A DNA stretch of 12,191 nucleotides from an uncultured Eubacteriales bacterium (GTDB taxonomy: Bacteria; Bacillota; Clostridia; Oscillospirales; Oscillospiraceae): assembly GCA_900320765.1 (NCBI GenBank), contig ONTN01000031.1:1-12191 (forward strand). Direction: 5' to 3'. The translations under genes were made by a program, and so were the position numbers. This document shows positions 6,030-12,191 of the stretch, piece by piece (positions within the stretch are counted from its first letter, which is position 1; every line of letters starts with the position of its first letter). The notes beneath the pieces are model-generated. The model searched no databases, was not told where the DNA came from, and was given only the letters and a program-made list of their open reading frames with translations.

Positions 6030-7493
6030 GTGAGAGCATGGACTAAGGAAGAGCGCTACCGCGTTTTAAAAAGCGCCGAGGAGATACGCCCCCTCCACGA
6101 GCGCACCGCACAGTCTGACTACCGCCAGCAGTATCACATTCAGAGCGTCACAGGTCTTTTGAACGATCCCAACGGCTTCGTTTTCCACAACGGGCTCTGG
6201 CATCTTTTCTACCAGTGGTGCCCCTGGGGTGCAGTCCACGGGCTTAAATACTGGTATCATACCGTTTCCGAGGATCTCGTCACCTGGAAAAACCTCGGCG
6301 CATGTATAAGACCGGACACAGAGTTTGACAACAAGGGCGCGTACTCAGGCTCCGCTCTGCCCGCCGGGGATTCGGTATATCTCTACTACACCGGAAATCA
6401 CAGAGACGAGGACTGGACGCGAAAGTCCTACACCTGCCTTGTCCGGCTGAAGGACGACGGGACGGCTCAGAAGCTTCCGCCGCTCTATGGGCCCAATCCG
6501 GGCTACACCGAGCACCAGCGCGATCCGAAGATAATCTACAGAAAAGAAACCGGAAAATACTATATCGTGCTCGGCGCACAGACCCTTGATAAAAAGGGGC
6601 GCGTGATAATATACAGCTCCGAGTCGCCCGCCGAGGGCTGGAGCTTTGCCGGTGAGCTCAAGGTACCGGGCTTTGAGGACTTCGGAGATATGTGGGAGTG
6701 CCCCTCTATCGAGACGATAAGCGGCTACGACGTTCTCCTCTTCTGCCCCCAGCACCTTATGCTTCCCGGCCGAGGCGGCACGGTGCACCATAACGGGTAT
6801 CTTTTAGGGCATATGGACTGGGAACGCCTCACCTTTCTGCCGGATAACACGAGCTTCCACGTGCTCGATTTCGGCTTCGACTCATACGCCGCCGAGTGCG
6901 CCGCAAATCCGGACGATCAGACTAAGGCGACCCTTGTCGCTTGGATGGGTCTGCCCGACGCGGAGTACCCCACCGATGAGGAGGACTGGTCCGGCTGCCT
7001 CACTCTCCCCCGTGAGCTGCGGGTAAGAGACCGCAGGCTCATCCAGCAGCCGCTTGACGCGCTGCGCTCCCTGCGCGGAAAAAAGCTCGATCTTGAGTCC
7101 ACAGATATTCTGCCCCGCGTTTGCGAGATGGAGCTAATCAGCCGTGGCGGAGATCTCACCCTGTGTTTGTTCGCAGAAGCGGACGGCTCCGGCGGGCTCG
7201 TGATAGCATACGACGACGGCGCAAAGTCGATCACCGTTGACCGCTCGGGTCTCAAGCGCCGCTTCAATATCGCCGAGGGAGAGCAGCGCACGCGCATTCT
7301 CCCGAAGGGTCTCTTCCACCTTCGCATCTTCATCGACCGCAGCTCGGTCGAGATATTCGTAAACGACGGCGACGCCGTCTTTTCCTCCCGCATCTTTCCG
7401 GCGAAGGGCGAGGACAGGCTAAGGATCGAGGGCGACGCATCGGTGCACCTCTGGGAGCTCAAACGGGCAGTCGAGGACGATTTTGTGGTATAA
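6030..7493 (+). CDS. Glycoside hydrolase family 32 beta-fructosidase (sucrose-6-phosphate hydrolase-like)
   Basis: A 487-residue protein with no signal peptide, so probably cytoplasmic. It should release fructose from sucrose, sucrose-6-phosphate or fructo-oligosaccharides. The five-bladed propeller shows the nucleophile motif LLNDPNG (D46), the transition-state RDPK motif within HQRDPKIIY, and the acid/base motif WECP. The C-terminal beta-sandwich contains the family signature RSSVEIFVNDG. The usual FYAxQ signature after the acid/base region is changed to SYAAE. Translation starts at GTG 6030, with AGAGGAGG at 6013-6020 and a 9-base spacing; a nearby ATG at 6037 is out of frame. No transporter or sugar regulator lies alongside, so it seems to be a single-gene unit ending at the hairpin 7500-7537. 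The choice between invertase, fructanase and sucrose-6-phosphate hydrolase is open. Confidence 0.92.
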   Translation: MRAWTKEERYRVLKSAEEIRPLHERTAQSDYRQQYHIQSVTGLLNDPNGFVFHNGLWHLFYQWCPWGAVHGLKYWYHTVSEDLVTWKNLGACIRPDTEFDNKGAYSGSALPAGDSVYLYYTGNHRDEDWTRKSYTCLVRLKDDGTAQKLPPLYGPNPGYTEHQRDPKIIYRKETGKYYIVLGAQTLDKKGRVIIYSSESPAEGWSFAGELKVPGFEDFGDMWECPSIETISGYDVLLFCPQHLMLPGRGGTVHHNGYLLGHMDWERLTFLPDNTSFHVLDFGFDSYAAECAANPDDQTKATLVAWMGLPDAEYPTDEEDWSGCLTLPRELRVRDRRLIQQPLDALRSLRGKKLDLESTDILPRVCEMELISRGGDLTLCLFAEADGSGGLVIAYDDGAKSITVDRSGLKRRFNIAEGEQRTRILPKGLFHLRIFIDRSSVEIFVNDGDAVFSSRIFPAKGEDRLRIEGDASVHLWELKRAVEDDFVV

Positions 7494-7499
7494 TAACGC

Positions 7500-7537
7500 A
7501 AATAACCCGCAGCATCTTTTGACGCTGCGGGTTATTT
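7500..7537. terminator. Bidirectional hairpin between the GH32 gene and tRNA-Arg(ACG)
   Basis: A perfect 14-bp inverted repeat (7500-7513 with 7524-7537) closes a 10-base loop. The stem ends are A/T-rich on both sides, so it can act for the plus-strand GH32 gene and for the minus-strand tRNA. The tRNA CCA end touches the base of the stem (position 7537 is shared). Confidence 0.8.
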
Positions 7538-7613
7538 GGCACGCCTGGAGGGACTCGAACCCCCGGTCTCGCGGTTCGTAGCCGCGCACTCTATCCAGCT
7601 GAGCTACAGGCGC
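7537..7613 (-). tRNA. tRNA-Arg (anticodon ACG)
   Basis: On the minus strand the sequence folds as a full cloverleaf. The acceptor GCGCCTG pairs with CAGGCGT (G1-U72 wobble), with discriminator G and an encoded CCA. The D-arm has GCTCAGCTGG, the T-arm has GGTTCGAGTCC, and the anticodon loop CTACGAA lies on a 5-bp CGCGG/CCGCG stem. Anticodon ACG (A34 normally edited to inosine) reads CGU, CGC and CGA. Confidence 0.96.
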
Positions 7614-7632
7614 ATTTCGATGTAGCTTAGGT

Positions 7633-7661
7633 ATAATACCACTAATGAACATAAAAAGCAA
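7633..7661 (-). promoter_or_regulatory. Promoter of tRNA-Arg(ACG)
   Basis: On the minus strand TTGCTT (7656-7661), a 17-base spacer and TATTAT (7633-7638), ending 20 bases before the mature tRNA 5' end. Spacing and position fit a tRNA promoter. Confidence 0.55.
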
Positions 7662-7690
7662 GACCTATTTTTTATTTTTTTAAAACTTTC

Positions 7691-7719
7691 TTGACATAGC
7701 GCCTATAATGCGGTAAAAT
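7691..7719 (+). promoter_or_regulatory. Promoter of tRNA-Arg(CCT)
   Basis: TTGACA (7691-7696), a 17-base spacer and TAAAAT (7714-7719), 14 bases before the mature tRNA 5' end. It is divergent from the other tRNA promoter, with about 30 bases between the two -35 boxes. Confidence 0.75.
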
Positions 7720-7732
7720 GCCATTTGCACAA

Positions 7733-7809
7733 GCCCTCGTAGCTCAGCAGGATAGAGCGTTCGCCTCCTAAGCGAAAGGCCACGCGTTCGAATCGCGTCG
7801 AGGGTGCCA
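7733..7809 (+). tRNA. tRNA-Arg (anticodon CCT)
   Basis: The acceptor GCCCTCG pairs with CGAGGGT, followed by discriminator G and an encoded CCA. D-loop GCTCAGCAGG, T-arm GCGTTCGAATCGC, and anticodon loop CTCCTAA on a TTCGC/GCGAA stem give anticodon CCT, which reads AGG. AGG is used regularly for Arg in the neighbouring genes. Confidence 0.96.
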
Positions 7810-7850
7810 AAGCGAAAATCCTGTCACTTTCGTGACAGGATTTTCGCTTT
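7809..7850. terminator. Bidirectional terminator between tRNA-Arg(CCT) and the LRR lipoprotein gene
   Basis: A perfect 19-bp inverted repeat (7809-7827 with 7832-7850) with loop TTTC. On the plus strand TTTTATTATATT follows, giving a terminator for the tRNA. On the minus strand the A-rich side gives U-rich sequence, serving the lipoprotein gene that ends at 7867. Confidence 0.88.
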
Positions 7851-7866
7851 TATTATATTCAAGGGC

Positions 7867-9984
7867 TTAGCCCAAAAGCTCGACCTTTATGTACCTGCGG
7901 TAGAGCGTTACCGTGGTTCCCTCCCAGGGATCTTCCGTTTCCACGGAGAAGTATCCCACGTCGAGCACGCGGTATCTTGCGTTCGCGTTCATCAGTATCT
8001 CCTTCTCGCTTGAGCGGGCGGCCGCCTCCATGCACAGAGCACCGTGAGCCTCGACCGCGTCGTGAGAGGCGTAGATGATGAAGAGCGTATCTCCGAAGCC
8101 GCAGGCGACGGCCGGGTCGGTGGTAGTGCTGATCATCACGGGATCGGTAAACTCCGTGCCGATTGCGGCGACGAGCTCTTCATCCGTCGGCATTTCATCA
8201 GTTCCCGCGGCTGCCATTACCTGGCTGTCGTACAGGCCGCTGTAGAGTATCAGGTCGTCCTTCATTCTGCCGCGCTCCAGCTCGGCAAAAAGGCCGTGGT
8301 TCATCATAATATACGTCTCTTCAAAATCGTCGCCGAAGTAGCTCACGGCCTCTGCCCACATTCCCGGGTCGCGGTTCTGAACGGCGGTCATTCCCATAAA
8401 GTGCGGTATCACCTCGCCCTTATACATCATCGTATAGGGTATCAGGTCGGTGGTGATCGGGTTGCCCATAGCCACGTTGTAGGCGAGGTATTCATCGCAC
8501 CAGTCGTCAAACTCCGCGTTTGTGACCTCGCGGAAGCTTGAATAGTCCTCCTCGCGGAAAATGCTCTTGTCTCCAGCGATAGAGCCGAGAGTTTCGGGCA
8601 CGGTCTCCTCTCTCTCCTCCTCGGGCACGTATTCCCCCTCATCGTACGACGGGAAGGCCTCGGGATCGACGGACGCGCTCTCCGGTATCTCAACGCTCTC
8701 AAGATTAGTATTTATGAAGGCGTAAGCCCTGACCTCTTTAACGGTCTCGGGAAGGACTATCCGGCTGAGCCCGCTCGCGTCAAAGGCATAGGACGCGATT
8801 ATCTCCACTCCGTCGGCAGCGGTAAACTCGGTCTGCGGCTCCTCGGCGTATGGGTCAGCGGGGAAATACTTTATAAGCGTTTTCCCGTCGCCCGTATAAA
8901 GCGAGCCGTCGATCATCGCGTAGCTTTTGTTCTCCTCGTCAAGGTAGACTGATTTCACAGCAGAATTGAAAAACGCTCCCTCGGCGATATCGGTCACGGT
9001 GCCCGGTATTGAAACGTCGGTGATCCCGGAATTTGCGAAGGCTTCCTCTCTTATACTAACAGCCCCATCGCGCAGGGAGAAGTAGCCAAGAGAGGAGCAG
9101 CCGGAGAACTCTCCCTTGCTGACGGTCTCGCAGTCAATATCTATGCTTGCAAGGCGTTCGCATCCGCCAAAGGCGTATTCCCCTAACTTTTCGATCCTTT
9201 CGGCAAAATAGAGGTTTTCGATTCTGGCGCAGTCGAAAAACGCCCGCTTTCCGACGGACTTTACTGAGGTCGGCAGTATCAGCTTTTTAAGGCTTGAGCA
9301 GCCGTAAAACGCGCGGTCGGGTATCTCCGTGAGCTTATTGCCCATAAACTTTACGCTTGCAAGGTCCGTGCAGCCGGCGAAGGCAAAGCTGCCTAAAGCC
9401 TCGAGCGGCTCGGAGAGCTCAATGCTGACGAGCGAGGTGCAATAGAGGAAAGCTCCCTCTCCTATCCGTTCTACCCCGTTCTGAAGATCAACAAGGCTCA
9501 GATTTCCGCAGCCTGAGAAGGCCCCGTCGCCTATCTCGCGAAGGGAGTCGGGGAGGTATATCTTCCTGAGCGCGGAGGCGGCCTCAAAGGCGTAGTCGCC
9601 GATGCGGGTTATCCCCTCGGGAACGGTGACCTTCTTAAGGCACACCTTGCCTCTGAAGCAGCTCTCGCCTATCTCTGTAACCGGCGTTCCGCCGATCTCG
9701 TCGGGGATAACGGGGCTCTCCTCGCTTCCGCGGTACTCCGTCAGGATAAGGCCGGTATCGCCGAGAAGATAATTAAACTCATAGTCGTTAACGGGCTGAG
9801 GATCTTCGACAGGCGGCTTCTCCTCCTCAGGCGTAATCTCCTCCGCGGGCGGGTTTTCCTCTGCGGGCTGAGGCTCAGTCACTTCCGTATCCTGAGGCTC
9901 GGGCGCGGGCGTCTTTTCGGTGCATCCGGCAAGAAGCGCGACCGCGAGAAGCGCCGCAAGAATGATTCGGAAACATTTTTTCAT
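7867..9984 (-). CDS. Lipoprotein: BspA-type leucine-rich repeats joined to an ADP-ribosyltransferase-like domain
   Basis: A 705-residue protein. Residues 1-21 are a lipoprotein signal with lipobox LAGC (C21), so it should be anchored on the outer face of the membrane. Residues 22 to about 65 form a Pro/Glu-rich spacer. From about 90 to 440 there are BspA/LRR_5-type repeats (I..AF.GC..L..V.LP pattern), a fold used for adhesion and protein binding. The remaining part, about 480-705, resembles the ADP-ribosyltransferase exoenzyme fold: LYSGL at 580-584 where family members have YRG, STT at 619-621, AVACGFG, then SEKEIL with the ExE motif at E660-E662, then YRV. The usual catalytic Arg is Ser (S582, codon AGC), so NAD binding may be weakened or lost. 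AAAGGA precedes the ATG, but no promoter is visible between the start and the terminator at 10020-10048. LRR and lipoprotein calls are firm; the ART call is motif-based. Confidence 0.85.
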   Translation of the reverse strand: MKKCFRIILAALLAVALLAGCTEKTPAPEPQDTEVTEPQPAEENPPAEEITPEEEKPPVEDPQPVNDYEFNYLLGDTGLILTEYRGSEESPVIPDEIGGTPVTEIGESCFRGKVCLKKVTVPEGITRIGDYAFEAASALRKIYLPDSLREIGDGAFSGCGNLSLVDLQNGVERIGEGAFLYCTSLVSIELSEPLEALGSFAFAGCTDLASVKFMGNKLTEIPDRAFYGCSSLKKLILPTSVKSVGKRAFFDCARIENLYFAERIEKLGEYAFGGCERLASIDIDCETVSKGEFSGCSSLGYFSLRDGAVSIREEAFANSGITDVSIPGTVTDIAEGAFFNSAVKSVYLDEENKSYAMIDGSLYTGDGKTLIKYFPADPYAEEPQTEFTAADGVEIIASYAFDASGLSRIVLPETVKEVRAYAFINTNLESVEIPESASVDPEAFPSYDEGEYVPEEEREETVPETLGSIAGDKSIFREEDYSSFREVTNAEFDDWCDEYLAYNVAMGNPITTDLIPYTMMYKGEVIPHFMGMTAVQNRDPGMWAEAVSYFGDDFEETYIMMNHGLFAELERGRMKDDLILYSGLYDSQVMAAAGTDEMPTDEELVAAIGTEFTDPVMISTTTDPAVACGFGDTLFIIYASHDAVEAHGALCMEAAARSSEKEILMNANARYRVLDVGYFSVETEDPWEGTTVTLYRRYIKVELLG

Positions 9985-10019
9985 CGTATTCTTCCTTTCT
10001 CCATTCTTCGCGTGTTTTT

Positions 10020-10048
10020 AAAAAAACTGCCCCGCTTTGGCGGGGCAG
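10020..10048 (-). terminator. Intrinsic terminator after the small lipoprotein gene
   Basis: On the minus strand, stem CTGCCCCGC (10040-10048) with GCGGGGCAG (10027-10035) closes a 4-base loop and runs into seven U (10020-10026). This is a textbook strong terminator. It lies between two genes in the same direction, with only 35 bases from its end to the next start codon. Confidence 0.92.
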
Positions 10049-10070
10049 AAAGGGCTAAATGCTCAGGGCA

Positions 10071-10622
10071 TCAAAAGCCCATGAAGTTGATTCCGGATAC
10101 GGTCGCTTTATTCGTGTCGGGATCGAGGAAAACGTAAACGAAGCAGTTGTCGTATTTATATATAAGGGAATAGTCGTCCTCGGGCGTGGGCCAGTTGTCA
10201 GGCTCGCCGAGAGCAGCCACGGCGTCCTCGGTCTTATCTCCGATCTTAACCTTTCCCATCAGGGTCACGTTGTCGGTATTGCCATGCAGATCGCTGACTT
10301 CGATCTCGCACACCTTGCCGTCCCTGTTCTCCGTGATGGTGGCGCCTTCATAGTGATGCATAACGTTTCTGAACGAATCGCCTTCGTCGCAGGGAAGGAT
10401 AACGTCCTCCGGCTGAGTCTCTGTGCCGAGGCCGTCCTTAATATCCGCGTAGGTCATTCCGATTCCTACCTTAGTTCCGTTCAGAACGATATACATTCCC
10501 TCGGTCGTGACGTCGGTATCGGTCTTCTCCTCCGGCTTATCCGCAGGGGTATTGCCCGCGCAGCCGGCGGCGATTGCAATGAGCAGCAATACAGAAACAA
10601 TGATCATTAAGTACTTTTTCAT
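10071..10622 (-). CDS. Small lipoprotein with two repeated alpha/beta domains, function unknown
   Basis: A 183-residue protein with a lipoprotein signal (hydrophobic stretch 5-19, lipobox AAGC, C21) and a short charged Thr/Asp/Glu linker. Two similar segments follow. The first contains TKVGIGMTYADIKDGLGTE. The second contains KVKIGDKTEDAVAALGEP, then a strand-rich SLIYKYDNCFVYVFLDPD and VSGINF. The pattern of a Gly-turn, a helix, LG-(x)-P and paired strands is like the SmpA/OmlA-BLIP type fold, in which duplicated copies bind partner proteins. GAAGGA precedes the ATG. It sits 59 bases behind the DHHW gene in the same direction and ends at a strong terminator, so it is probably the last gene of the acyltransferase unit. 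I do not recognise a specific function; the fold assignment is tentative. Confidence 0.78.
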   Translation of the reverse strand: MKKYLMIIVSVLLLIAIAAGCAGNTPADKPEEKTDTDVTTEGMYIVLNGTKVGIGMTYADIKDGLGTETQPEDVILPCDEGDSFRNVMHHYEGATITENRDGKVCEIEVSDLHGNTDNVTLMGKVKIGDKTEDAVAALGEPDNWPTPEDDYSLIYKYDNCFVYVFLDPDTNKATVSGINFMGF

Positions 10623-10681
10623 TTTTTGTTCCTTCTTTCAATTATTATTTCTTTCAAGCTCATAAGAGCTGAAATACAGAA

Positions 10682-12124
10682 TCAAATGTCCGCGTTCGGG
10701 CAGGAGTAAGCTTTCCCGCCGGATATTACCGTAAGGCTGTAGCTGCCGGAAAGCTCGAGCTCGTTTGAGAGTATGGCTGAATAGCCCTTCGTTCCCTCGC
10801 CCTCAAGGAGCTTTGACTCATATATCGGAAACGCCTCGAAAACGAGGCGTTCGCCCTCGCGCTCAAGCTGGATATACACCCTTCCGTCGCCGAGCTCGGC
10901 TTCCTCCGGGAAGGCTCCGTAAATCCTCACACCGTAGCCCGTCGCTTCAACGACCGGATCTAGTGAGCCTCCGTCCACAAGGCCGGAGGACGATACGCCC
11001 GCTCTCTCCGGCGCGTACATAAATGGAGCTGTGGATATGACCCGCGAGAGATTGCGCTCGGCTATCTCATAAACGACGTCTGTTCCCTCGGGAATGTTCA
11101 TCAGGTCAGGGCAGTCGGTGCGTCTGAAGGTCGCGGTTTCGTATGAGTCGATCATAAACGGCAGCAGAGCCCGACCGAAGGAGTCGCGAGCCATATACAG
11201 GCTGCTCCCGTCGCTCAGTTCCTTATTCTTCGTGGAGAAGAGGTCGTCGTGATCCTCTCTGTCGCTCATAAAGTTCTCAAGCTGGGCTTGTGCGTCGCCA
11301 ACCCCCATCGGTCTTATAAAGACGAATTTTGAGTGGCTTATATCAAGGCTGTACTGATAGTCCATCACTCCCCCGGCGGGATAAAGCAGCTTGTCGAGGT
11401 CGCCGCGCCAGGTCTTTTCTGTCGGGTAATCGGCGTTTGAATACGTCGGGTGGCCTTTTCCGAGGCTGTCCATTATCGCCTCATAGCCGATAAGCGCGCC
11501 CATATAGTTCCAATGGGAATCGCGCCTGTGATATAGCCCCCTGTCCTTATTCCCGGAAAGTACGGAGAGCATATCCGTAAAGTTAACTCCGTACTCCCTC
11601 AGTATGTCGCTTATCCTCGTGAGGTTATTCTCATCGGCTCCGTGATACTGTGCCGGCATATACTCGCCGTAGACCGAAGATTTATTCGGCATCGGGACGA
11701 AGGTGAATCGGCCTCCCGCTCTCTCAACGTGCTCTTCAATAAGCGAGAGGGTCACGGCCACGGCGCGGACCTGGCTGTCCGTCAGGGCGTTAGTATCCAT
11801 ATAGTCAGCGGCCTCGCTGGCAAAGAAGAGCCAGCCCTCCTTGCCCACTATTACGTTCGAGGTCTGCGCGTGCATAAGCTCGCCGTTCAGGTAGTTCGAA
11901 GCAGAAAGCAGCTGCGATCTGAGGGGCAGATGGTCATTGAACCAAGATTCAAACTGGTCGGAGAACTGAAGATTCAGTTTTCCCTCCGAAATATACTCCG
12001 GGAACTCCGTAAGCTCCCTCTTCTCAATGCTCGCGTCATTCTTAAAAAACGGCATCAGAAGTGCGGGCAAGCAGCAGACGAGGAAAAACAGGACGGTATA
12101 GAGGAGCTTAAACGATTTTTTCAT
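10682..12124 (-). CDS. Membrane-anchored DHHW/AlgJ-like SGNH-fold protein, likely cell-surface O-acetylation
   Basis: A 480-residue protein. The N-terminus MKKSFKLLYTVLFFLVCC is a signal-anchor helix, and the rest should be extracytoplasmic. Residues 202-205 read DSHW within RRDSHWNYMGA, equivalent to the D-x-H pair of AlgX/AlgJ. The nucleophile candidate is S315 in ARDSFGRALLPF. The order D-H before S is the circularly permuted SGNH arrangement of the DHHW and AlgJ/AlgX families, which act with an MBOAT protein to put acyl groups on exported polysaccharides. The ATG at 12122-12124 is preferred over a TTG seven codons upstream because the purine-rich GGGGAGGAG (12132-12140) is then a correctly spaced ribosome site. 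The gene directly upstream ends like an AlgI-type MBOAT protein, supporting the pairing. The substrate polymer is unknown. Confidence 0.87.
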   Translation of the reverse strand: MKKSFKLLYTVLFFLVCCLPALLMPFFKNDASIEKRELTEFPEYISEGKLNLQFSDQFESWFNDHLPLRSQLLSASNYLNGELMHAQTSNVIVGKEGWLFFASEAADYMDTNALTDSQVRAVAVTLSLIEEHVERAGGRFTFVPMPNKSSVYGEYMPAQYHGADENNLTRISDILREYGVNFTDMLSVLSGNKDRGLYHRRDSHWNYMGALIGYEAIMDSLGKGHPTYSNADYPTEKTWRGDLDKLLYPAGGVMDYQYSLDISHSKFVFIRPMGVGDAQAQLENFMSDREDHDDLFSTKNKELSDGSSLYMARDSFGRALLPFMIDSYETATFRRTDCPDLMNIPEGTDVVYEIAERNLSRVISTAPFMYAPERAGVSSSGLVDGGSLDPVVEATGYGVRIYGAFPEEAELGDGRVYIQLEREGERLVFEAFPIYESKLLEGEGTKGYSAILSNELELSGSYSLTVISGGKAYSCPNADI

Positions 12125-12141
12125 AGTCTTCTCTCCTCCCC

Positions 12142-12191
12142 TCAAAACCTGAAGTAAATAAACGGATTATATTTACTGGACACGAGCGAGA
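12142..12191 (-). CDS. MBOAT (AlgI-like) O-acyltransferase, last 16 codons only
   Basis: Read on the minus strand, the right edge gives SLVSSKYNPFIYFRF followed by TGA at 12142-12144. An ending of the type YNPFIYFRF after a hydrophobic segment is characteristic of AlgI/DltB-like MBOAT proteins in Clostridia, which move acyl groups across the membrane for polysaccharide modification. The stop lies inside the ribosome site of the DHHW gene (17 bases between stop and start), as expected for a coupled pair. With so few codons the call depends on this tail and on the partner gene next door. Confidence 0.65.
   Translation of the reverse strand, partial: SLVSSKYNPFIYFRF

Noticed and set aside
7704..7709. 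TATAAT as the -10 box of tRNA-Arg(CCT)
   Set aside because: It is only 7 bases from TTGACA. The TAAAAT at 7714-7719 has the correct 17-base spacing and distance to the tRNA.
7500..7850. tRNA genes as a prophage or integrative element attachment site
   Set aside because: No integrase gene, no repeated tRNA 3' end and no mobile-element gene is visible in the window.
12125..12145. TTG start adding seven residues to the DHHW protein
   Set aside because: Those codons are the purine-rich ribosome site itself (GGGGAGGAG) for the ATG at 12124, and they overlap the stop of the upstream gene.
1..12191. CRISPR array, insertion sequence or transposase
   Set aside because: No regularly spaced repeats, terminal inverted repeats around an ORF, or transposase/Cas motifs were found on either strand.

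Overview
The window looks like a chromosomal segment from a gut-type Firmicute, most likely a fairly GC-rich member of the Clostridia (Oscillospirales-like). The reasons are strong AGGAGG ribosome sites, near-consensus sigma-A promoters, CCA-encoded tRNAs, a BspA-type leucine-rich lipoprotein and an MBOAT/DHHW acyltransferase pair. The taxonomic placement is inference.

Left part (1-5963), sulfur metabolism. A partial iron-type alcohol dehydrogenase runs off the left edge on the minus strand. It diverges from a cysteine desulfurase gene (plus) that is followed by an IscU-like scaffold gene broken by a small frameshifting deletion. Then comes a 480-nt stretch without a large gene, which is the most interesting part of the window. 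It starts with a perfect TTGACA-17-TATAAT promoter. A long three-tier RNA hairpin follows, then a 42-codon leader peptide with a strong ribosome site and tandem Cys codons. A 12-bp helix inside and after the leader peptide, an alternative antiterminator helix and an intrinsic terminator complete it. This is the layout of a trp-type ribosome-mediated attenuator, here apparently tuned to cysteine. Directly behind it lie metY (O-acetylhomoserine sulfhydrylase), cysK (cysteine synthase) and mnmA (tRNA 2-thiouridylase, start overlapping the cysK stop). Together these genes assimilate sulfide into homocysteine and cysteine, extract sulfur from cysteine, and deliver it to Fe-S clusters and tRNA. MetY and CysK contain no cysteine at all.

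Middle part (5964-7860). A cytoplasmic GH32 beta-fructosidase gene has its own promoter and a shared terminator. It is followed by two divergently transcribed arginine tRNAs (ACG on minus, CCT on plus), each with a recognisable promoter and a hairpin terminator.

Right part (7867-12191, all minus strand), cell-surface genes. In transcription order these are the last codons of an AlgI-like MBOAT O-acyltransferase, a membrane-anchored DHHW/AlgJ-like SGNH protein, a small lipoprotein with two repeated domains, a strong terminator, and a 705-residue lipoprotein. The last protein joins BspA-type leucine-rich repeats to a C-terminal domain that resembles an ADP-ribosyltransferase but has Ser in place of the usual catalytic Arg.
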